64,000 bases of DNA from Ancylobacter aquaticus (GTDB taxonomy: Bacteria > Pseudomonadota > Alphaproteobacteria > Rhizobiales > Xanthobacteraceae): positions 372,001 to 436,000 of the forward strand of contig NZ_SMFY01000002.1 of NCBI RefSeq assembly GCF_004339465.1. Direction: 5' to 3'. A model generated the notes under the pieces. It was not told where the DNA came from and did no database searches. It saw only the letters and a program-made list of their open reading frames with translations. The translations under genes and the position numbers were made by a program. This document shows positions 59,072 to 64,000 of this stretch, in pieces. The first letter of the stretch is position 1; each line of letters begins with the position of its first letter.

Positions 59072-59656
59072 ATGGCCAATAAAGGCTTCCTCCTCGTTCT
59101 CATGCAGCCGCCGCCGGCCTTTGAGGACGAGTTCAACGCCTGGTACGACACGGAGCATGTGCCCGAGCGCGTGGCGGTGGAAGGTTTTGAGAGCGGGCGC
59201 CGCTATGTCTGCGGAGACGGGCATCCCCGCTACCTCGCCATGTATGACATGGCGAACGAAGCGGTGCTTGAAACTGAATCCTATCTGCGCGTCTCGGCCG
59301 ACCGGGCCAGCCCGTGGACCCGCCGCGTGACCAGCCGGGTGAAGGTGTACCGTTCCGCAGGCGAGCAGATCTTTCCCGGCGACGAGGTAACGGTGCCAAC
59401 CGTGCGTACCGTGCTGCTGCGCTTCAGCGCCACGCCCGCCGGGCTGGGTGAGGCGGTCATCGCCGGGGCGAAGGCGTCCTTTGCCGGAGCGCCGGGCACG
59501 GTGCAACTGCGTGTCTTCGCCTATCCGAGGGAGGTCGGAACCGACTTTCTGGTCATGGTGGGGCTGAGCGCGCCGGGGAATTTCACCTTTGAGGCCTCGG
59601 CGTTCGGCGAGGCCGCCGCTTATCTCGACCTGGCGAACAGTTACGCGCCCTACTGA
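59072..59656 (+). CDS. Small dimeric alpha/beta-barrel protein (EthD-like), unknown role
   Basis: The 194-residue product has two ferredoxin-like halves. The first carries FEDEFNAWYDTEHVPERVAVEGFESGRRYV, the pattern of EthD/dabb-type domains, in which the His of EHVP is the usual active-site candidate. CGGAG precedes the ATG, two bases after the stop of the second hydrolase, so it belongs to the same operon. Function is not known. Confidence 0.8.
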   Translation: MANKGFLLVLMQPPPAFEDEFNAWYDTEHVPERVAVEGFESGRRYVCGDGHPRYLAMYDMANEAVLETESYLRVSADRASPWTRRVTSRVKVYRSAGEQIFPGDEVTVPTVRTVLLRFSATPAGLGEAVIAGAKASFAGAPGTVQLRVFAYPREVGTDFLVMVGLSAPGNFTFEASAFGEAAAYLDLANSYAPY

Positions 59657-59676
59657 AAAGCACACCTCAAAGAAGA

Positions 59677-59700
59677 CCGGCCAGCGCACGCGCCGGCCGG
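59677..59700. terminator. Hairpin between convergent operons
   Basis: CCGGCC (59677-59682) pairs with GGCCGG (59695-59700), with inner GCGC/GCGC pairing in the loop. It lies between the stop of the barrel protein and the MaoC stop; no T-run is present. Confidence 0.4.
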
Positions 59701-59743
59701 GAGGTGCCCGGAGGGGGACTTCGCGAGAAGCGCCGGCTTCGTC

Positions 59744-60223
59744 TCAGTGCAACGCGGCCGGATGGAACGGGTAGGGGACGGGCGGCCCGTCGCGCAGCGG
59801 AAGCACGATCACCGCCGTGCCGGGCGAGCCTTCCTTGCCGTTCTGGTCCTTTAGGCCGATGTCCAGTTCGATCACGCCATAGCGCCCGCGCTGGCTCCTG
59901 CCGGTCACACGGCCCCAGGCGGTGAGGGTGTCGCCGGGGATGTTCATGCCGCGGTACTGGAAGTTCATCTTCCACAGCCAGCCGGTCTCGCCGACCCAGT
60001 CGACCAGTACCTGCGCCAGGACGTGCTGCTTCCACGAGCCGTTGATCAGCACGTCCGGCAGGCCGTCATGCTCGGTGGCGTAGCGCCAGTCATAATGGAT
60101 CTTGTGCCAGTTCTCCATCGCCGCGGACCAGCGGATGATGTGGGCAGTAGTCATCGGGCCCTTGGCGAGGACAGGGATGTCGTCGCCGACCGCGACAGTC
60201 TCGAAATACACGGTTTCGGCCAT
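59744..60223 (-). CDS. MaoC-like hydratase, catalytic half
   Basis: The 159-residue hot-dog protein has the hydratase motif in MENWHKIHYDWRYA with the catalytic His and a following LINGSWKQHVLAQVL helix. It follows the gene for the non-catalytic half by three bases. The two together should form one enoyl-CoA hydratase of the heteromeric kind. Confidence 0.88.
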   Translation of the reverse strand: MAETVYFETVAVGDDIPVLAKGPMTTAHIIRWSAAMENWHKIHYDWRYATEHDGLPDVLINGSWKQHVLAQVLVDWVGETGWLWKMNFQYRGMNIPGDTLTAWGRVTGRSQRGRYGVIELDIGLKDQNGKEGSPGTAVIVLPLRDGPPVPYPFHPAALH

Positions 60224-60226
60224 CGT

Positions 60227-60769
60227 CTATCTCATGATCATGGTGTTGAGGGACTTCAGCAGCGGGCGGCCGTCGGCGGTGCGGTACTCGTCCTCGATGA
60301 CGACGAGCACCATCGGGCCGGCCTTGCCCTGCTTCTGGTAGATGTCGAGATAGGCCGAGCGGCACTGGATGCGGTCGCCGACCTTGGGGTAGCTGAAGAA
60401 CTCGTATTCGTAGCCGCCGTTAAGAATGCCGGAGAGCGCGATCGGCAGTTTCGGCAGGCCGACGCGCATGGCGCGCGAGACGCCGTCGAAATCGGGATCG
60501 CCCGCGGCGGCAAGGGAATCGGTGCTGTCGTCCGCCGGGCGGCGAAACGCATGAACGGGAAAGCCGGGCGGGGCGACCACGGCACCATAGCGCGTGCCGG
60601 CCGCGTGTTCCGTGTCCCAAAAGCGCGGGTTGGGGTCCATCAGCGCCTGGAAGAAGCGCCGGACCTCGCTCGCCTCCACCGGGTGCGGCGCCTCCAGCCA
60701 GTCGGAACGGGCACCGATCACGGCGCGCACGTCGGGGGTGATGTGATCCACCAGTTCGTCAACAGCCAT
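60227..60769 (-). CDS. MaoC-like hydratase, N-terminal (FAS1-DH type) half
   Basis: The 180-residue hot-dog protein has EVRRFFQALMDPNPRFWDTEHA, where the His of the hydratase motif is replaced by Phe, and APPGFPVHAF. This is the pattern of the non-catalytic N-terminal MaoC half (as in HadA-type subunits). GAGGAG precedes the ATG at 60769. A LacI-type site lies about 100 bases upstream. Confidence 0.88.
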   Translation of the reverse strand: MAVDELVDHITPDVRAVIGARSDWLEAPHPVEASEVRRFFQALMDPNPRFWDTEHAAGTRYGAVVAPPGFPVHAFRRPADDSTDSLAAAGDPDFDGVSRAMRVGLPKLPIALSGILNGGYEYEFFSYPKVGDRIQCRSAYLDIYQKQGKAGPMVLVVIEDEYRTADGRPLLKSLNTMIMR

Positions 60770-60868
60770 GCAGGTCTCCTCACCTAGCGTCTTGTTCTGC
60801 CGCTCCTCAGCGGATGGACGTGCCCATTGGCGGGGCGTGTCCTCCTTGAACGCCACCTTACTCCGCTA

Positions 60869-60881
60869 TGAAACGTTTTCA
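60869..60881. promoter_or_regulatory. LacI-type site TGAAACGTTTTCA (divergent gap)
   Basis: It contains the perfect core AAACGTTT (60871-60878). It lies between the MaoC pair and the Gfo/Idh gene and could control both. Confidence 0.55.
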
Positions 60882-60987
60882 AGATGTAGCGAACGTGACA
60901 GACTGGACACTCTGCGGAGACGGCCCATTCAGCCCTATGGATAAAGAATCGTAGGCATTCTTCGCTGCGCACATGGGAAGGGAAGAG

Positions 60988-61995
60988 ATGAAAATCGTTT
61001 TTATCGGTGCATCGCACTGGCACCTCGATCTCTATCTGCTTCCGTTGCTCGACAATCCCGAGGCGGAGCTCGTCGGCATTGCCGATCCCGATCCCGACGT
61101 CGTCGCCCGGCTGACCCAGCGGCTCGGCTGCGCCGGTGACACTGACTTTCGCGCGCTGTGCCGCCGCGTGCGGCCCGATTTCGTCTTCGCGCTGGGCCGC
61201 CATGCCGACATGCCGGAGGAGGCGCGGTTCCTTATCGAGGAGGAAATCCCCTTCGCGCTGGAAAAGCCTTGCGGTCTGTCGTCCGCCGATGTTGCGCCGA
61301 TGGCCGCGCTCGCCGCCCAGAAGGGCGCGTTCGCCGCCGTGCCGCTCGTCTTCCGCAATGGCGATTTCGCCCAGCACCTCGAATCGCTGAAGGACGAGGG
61401 CGATCTCAGCTACGCCAGCTTCCGCTTCATCGCCGGCTTCCCCGCCCGCTACCGGCAGGCCGGCTGCGCCTGGATGCTCGACCCGTCATTGTCCGGCGGC
61501 GGCTGCACCATCAACCTCGCCATCCACTTTTTCGATCTGGCGATCCGCCTGCTGGGGCCCGATGTGCGCGTGCTGAACGCCACCATGGCCAACCATGCCT
61601 GGCGCGAGCGGGTGGAGGATTATTCGGTCGTCACCTTCGAGCGTGCGGGCGCGCTTTGCGTGGTGGAAACCGGCTATCTCTTTCCGGCACCAACCAGCAA
61701 TTTCGACATGCACTATGCCCTGCGCTCGCCCCGCAGCTACACCATCGCCCACGACACGCAGACGGTGGAGAGCCTCGCCAATGACGGCACCTCCCGCCAA
61801 TGGCCGTCCGTCACCACCAATGTCCCGCACTACCGCACTTTCGTGAACGACGTGCTGGCGCGGGTGCGCGCGGGCCAGCCCCCGCTCGCCAGCCTTGCTG
61901 ACATGGTGCCGGTCATGCGGCTGGTCGACGACGCCTACGCCAAGGCGCGCTCCACCCCGCTACTGCCGGCCGGGCCGATCCTTGCGGCAAGCTGA
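60988..61995 (+). CDS. Gfo/Idh/MocA-family oxidoreductase
   Basis: The 335-residue NAD(P)-dependent oxidoreductase has an N-terminal Rossmann fold (MKIVFIGASHWH, GIADPDPDVVARL), the EKPCGLS motif with its catalytic Lys, and a C-terminal beta domain with GGGCTINLAIHFFDLAIRLLG holding the His of the family. GGAAGAG lies directly before the ATG. Transcribed alone; its substrate, perhaps a polyol or sugar acid, is unknown. Confidence 0.9.
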   Translation: MKIVFIGASHWHLDLYLLPLLDNPEAELVGIADPDPDVVARLTQRLGCAGDTDFRALCRRVRPDFVFALGRHADMPEEARFLIEEEIPFALEKPCGLSSADVAPMAALAAQKGAFAAVPLVFRNGDFAQHLESLKDEGDLSYASFRFIAGFPARYRQAGCAWMLDPSLSGGGCTINLAIHFFDLAIRLLGPDVRVLNATMANHAWRERVEDYSVVTFERAGALCVVETGYLFPAPTSNFDMHYALRSPRSYTIAHDTQTVESLANDGTSRQWPSVTTNVPHYRTFVNDVLARVRAGQPPLASLADMVPVMRLVDDAYAKARSTPLLPAGPILAAS

Positions 61996-62061
61996 AGGAC
62001 GATCGGCGATCCGCTCGGAGTCGCCCTTGATGAAAGCGGACACATGGGACGATCGGCCCGC

Positions 62062-63102
62062 TCAGCCGTCGGAAGACAACTCGCGGCAGGATTCGCGCAG
62101 GATGAATTCGTAGGGCACGATCACACGCTCGGACGGCGTCTCGCTGCCACCTATCCGCGAAATGGTGAGGCGGGCGGCGACTCGGCCCGTCTGCGCCCAG
62201 TCATAGCGTATGGCGGTGATCCCGGGTCGGGTGAGGGCGGCGAGTTCCGTATCGCCCAGCACGACCAACGAAAGCTCCTCGGGAATCGAAAGGTTGAGCT
62301 GGCGCATAGCGTCGAGCACGCCCGGCAGCATTCCTCCCGAGACGATGAGCGCGGTTGGCTTGGTGCGCCGGGACAGCACGGCATAGGCGGCGTTGACGGC
62401 GTAATCGCGGGTATAGCCGGCCATGTGCACCAGATCGTCGCTCACCGATACGCCGACATCGGCCAGCGCTTCGGTGTAGCCCTGAAGCCGGTAGCGGCCC
62501 GACATGTTGTCCGTGGGAACGGTGATGAGCGCGATGCGCCGATGGCCGAGGGCCGCGAGATAGCGGGTCGCCCGATACGTGCCCTGCACCTGATCGGTGC
62601 GCACGGCGTCGAATTCCGTGCCGATCTCCCGTTCGAGCAGCACCACCGGCATGGGCAGCCGGCGAAGCTGCTCCACGGTGCGCGGGTCCTGGTCGCGGGC
62701 GAGGATGGCAATGATGCCGTCGACACGCCGGCGGGCGAATTCGTTGAGAATGTTCTCCTCGCGCCCGCGCTCGTAGCGCGAGTTGGCGAGAAAGAAGGAA
62801 TAGCCCTGCTGGGTGAGTTCCTCTTCCACTCCGGCCGCCGCCTCGGCAGAGAGCGGGTTGCGCAGATCGGGCACGATGACGCCGATCACATGGGTTTTCT
62901 TCGACCGCATGCCCTGGGCGAAGCTGTCGGGCCGGTAGTCCAGCGCAGCGGCAGCGTCCAGCACGCTGCGCTGCAGCGCAGGCTTCACGTTGCGGGCCTT
63001 GTTTAGCACCCGCGAAACGGTGCCGATCGACACGCCCGCCTGGCGCGCCACGTCACTGATCGTCGCGCGGGGCGGAATTCGTCCGGACTTGCCTTCATCC
63101 AT
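62062..63102 (-). CDS. LacI-family regulator 2
   Basis: The 346-residue product has ATISDVARQAGVSIGTVSRVLN (residues 13-34), hinge DSFAQGMRSKKTH and an effector domain closely related to that of LacI 1. The ATG at 63102 is at the expected distance from the helix-turn-helix. It is divergent from the HMG-CoA-lyase-family gene, whose promoter holds a LacI-type operator at the position of a repressor site. Confidence 0.93.
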   Translation of the reverse strand: MDEGKSGRIPPRATISDVARQAGVSIGTVSRVLNKARNVKPALQRSVLDAAAALDYRPDSFAQGMRSKKTHVIGVIVPDLRNPLSAEAAAGVEEELTQQGYSFFLANSRYERGREENILNEFARRRVDGIIAILARDQDPRTVEQLRRLPMPVVLLEREIGTEFDAVRTDQVQGTYRATRYLAALGHRRIALITVPTDNMSGRYRLQGYTEALADVGVSVSDDLVHMAGYTRDYAVNAAYAVLSRRTKPTALIVSGGMLPGVLDAMRQLNLSIPEELSLVVLGDTELAALTRPGITAIRYDWAQTGRVAARLTISRIGGSETPSERVIVPYEFILRESCRELSSDG

Positions 63103-63280
63103 CGGGTCGACACTCGCTGTGCGTCCCGCTCAGGCGCGAGAACGTTCCATGCTTAGCCGAACTCGCGTCAGCGCGCGACGGCGTTTGCGGGAGAACGGGC
63201 GCCGGTCCACGTCTTAGGTGTGCCGCGCAAGAGCTCGTTCAATCCCGGCCCGTGCGAAGCGGTGGCGATCCTGTTCCCGC

Positions 63281-63310
63281 TTGACCGGCGCCGAACTCTG
63301 CCAATAGGCT
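63281..63310 (+). promoter_or_regulatory. Promoter of the HMG-CoA-lyase-family gene
   Basis: A TTGACC -35 box (63281-63286) and a TAGGCT -10 box (63305-63310) are 18 bases apart. The operator at 63317-63332 would cover the transcription start. Confidence 0.45.
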
Positions 63311-63316
63311 TCAAGT

Positions 63317-63332
63317 TGGAAAACGTTTCACA
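63317..63332. promoter_or_regulatory. LacI-type operator with AAACGTTT core
   Basis: TGGAAAACGTTTCACA lies between the -10 box and the ribosome site of the lyase gene. This is a classical repressor position. Confidence 0.6.
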
Positions 63333-63354
63333 TACTCAATCGAAGGAGGGCCCT

Positions 63355-64000
63355 GTGGGCGAGACGGTTAAACTGTGCGAGGTCGGCCCCCGCGACGGCC
63401 TGCAGATGGCGGCGTCGATCATGCCGACCGACATCAAGATCGAGTGGATCGCCTCGTTGGCGCGCGCAGGCCTGCGGGAGATCGAGGTCGGCAGCTTCGT
63501 GCCACCCACGCTCATCCCGCAGATGGCCGACACCGGCGAGGTGGTACGCGCGAGCCGTGCCATCGACGGACTCACCGTCATCGCGCTGGTGCCGAACCTC
63601 AAGGGTGCCCAGCGGGCCCATGAGAACGGTGCCGATGGCGTCATCGTTCCGGTTTCGGTCAGCGAAGGACACAGCCGGGCCAACACCAACAAGGGCAGCC
63701 TGGAACAGGTGGCCGAGGTACGCGCCATCGTCGAGTGGGTGAAGGGTCAGGAACTGCCGATGAAGGTGGAGGCCGGCTGCGCCACGGCCTTCGGCTGCTC
63801 CATCGAGGGGCAGGTGCCGGTGGGCAGGGTAGTCATGATCGCCGCCGCGCTCGCCGACGCCGGAGTGGACGGCGTGGTCCTGGCCGACACGGTCGGCTAC
63901 GGCAACCCGGCCCAGGTGCACGCGACGGTGCGCGCGGTAGGGGCCGAGATCGGGGCGGCCCTTGATCGGCTGCATCTTCACGACACGATGGGTCTCGGCC
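63355..64000 (+). CDS. Hydroxymethylglutaryl-CoA lyase family protein (cut by window edge)
   Basis: The frame begins at GTG after AAGGAGG and runs off the right edge with 215 residues visible. It has CEVGPRDGLQ, EVGSFVPPTLIPQMADT, EAGCATAFGCSIEGQVP, VVLADTVGYGNP and HLHDTMGLG, the metal-binding and catalytic segments of HMG-CoA lyase and related DRE-TIM enzymes. It would split a 3-hydroxy-3-methyl acyl-CoA into acetyl-CoA and an oxo compound. The C-terminal catalytic Cys loop is outside the window. Confidence 0.93.
   Translation, partial: MGETVKLCEVGPRDGLQMAASIMPTDIKIEWIASLARAGLREIEVGSFVPPTLIPQMADTGEVVRASRAIDGLTVIALVPNLKGAQRAHENGADGVIVPVSVSEGHSRANTNKGSLEQVAEVRAIVEWVKGQELPMKVEAGCATAFGCSIEGQVPVGRVVMIAAALADAGVDGVVLADTVGYGNPAQVHATVRAVGAEIGAALDRLHLHDTMGLG

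Noticed and set aside
1..64000. CRISPR arrays, rRNA genes, insertion sequences or prophage genes
   Set aside because: None was seen: no regular spaced repeats, no transposase or phage-like proteins among the real genes.

Overview
The window is 64 kb of GC-rich, densely coding DNA from an alphaproteobacterium. A member of the Hyphomicrobiales is most likely (Xanthobacteraceae-like is a guess), judging from an Atu4866-family protein, a DUF982 protein, an HmuQ-like monooxygenase and the abundance of ABC, Bug/TTT and CaiB-type catabolic genes. I see no phage, insertion sequence, CRISPR array or rRNA gene. The only RNA gene I can support is tRNA-Ser(TGA).

Layout. Positions 1-8.2 kb are general chromosome: rimO (cut by the left edge), a heme-degrading-type monooxygenase, small exported and hypothetical proteins, a LysR/SDR divergon, tRNA-Ser and a large MscS channel. 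Positions 8.2-31.2 kb form an amino/imino-acid catabolic cluster: a polar amino acid ABC transporter; an SDR, a RidA-family protein and an unknown His/Cys-rich protein; an acetoin-dehydrogenase-like E1a/E1b/E2-hydrolase complex with another SDR and a DUF3830 protein; an ornithine cyclodeaminase-like protein, a DadA-like flavoprotein and an SDR; GntR regulator 1; an Asp/Glu racemase-family protein; a second amine oxidase; a DgcA-like flavin demethylase; a second copy of the unknown His/Cys-rich protein; an EamA transporter, a P5C reductase and two enoyl-CoA hydratases. Nearly every promoter gap here carries an AT-rich palindrome built on TGTTATA, placed on or between the -35 and -10 boxes.

Positions 31.4-49 kb hold an MFS transporter, an M29/NicX-like metalloenzyme, GntR regulator 2, a Pot-type ABC operon ending in a class III CoA-transferase and a MaoC hydratase, an enolase-superfamily dehydratase/racemase with an SDR, and a complete tripartite tricarboxylate transporter (TctC, TctB, TctA) followed by an FMN 2-hydroxyacid oxidase and a D-2-hydroxyacid dehydrogenase. 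A second operator type, the palindrome TGTCGACA, lies in front of these units and again at 57.35 kb before a pair of alpha/beta hydrolases.

Positions 48.4-64 kb hold a CoA-thioester pathway. It has an ABC transporter of the type usually called 2-aminoethylphosphonate, two CaiB/BaiF CoA-transferases, an MhpD-type hydratase, two LacI paralogues, a split MaoC hydratase (non-catalytic plus catalytic half), a Gfo/Idh oxidoreductase and an HMG-CoA-lyase-family enzyme cut by the right edge. Sites resembling TGAAACGnTTCA precede the transporter, the CoA-transferases, the MaoC pair and the lyase.

Taken together, the window reads as three adjacent catabolic regulons, each with its own regulator family and operator. 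The substrates cannot be fixed from sequence. For the first I infer a cyclic or N-methylated amino acid, for the second 2-hydroxy or sugar acids, and for the third a carboxylic acid that is activated to a CoA thioester, hydrated and cleaved by a lyase.
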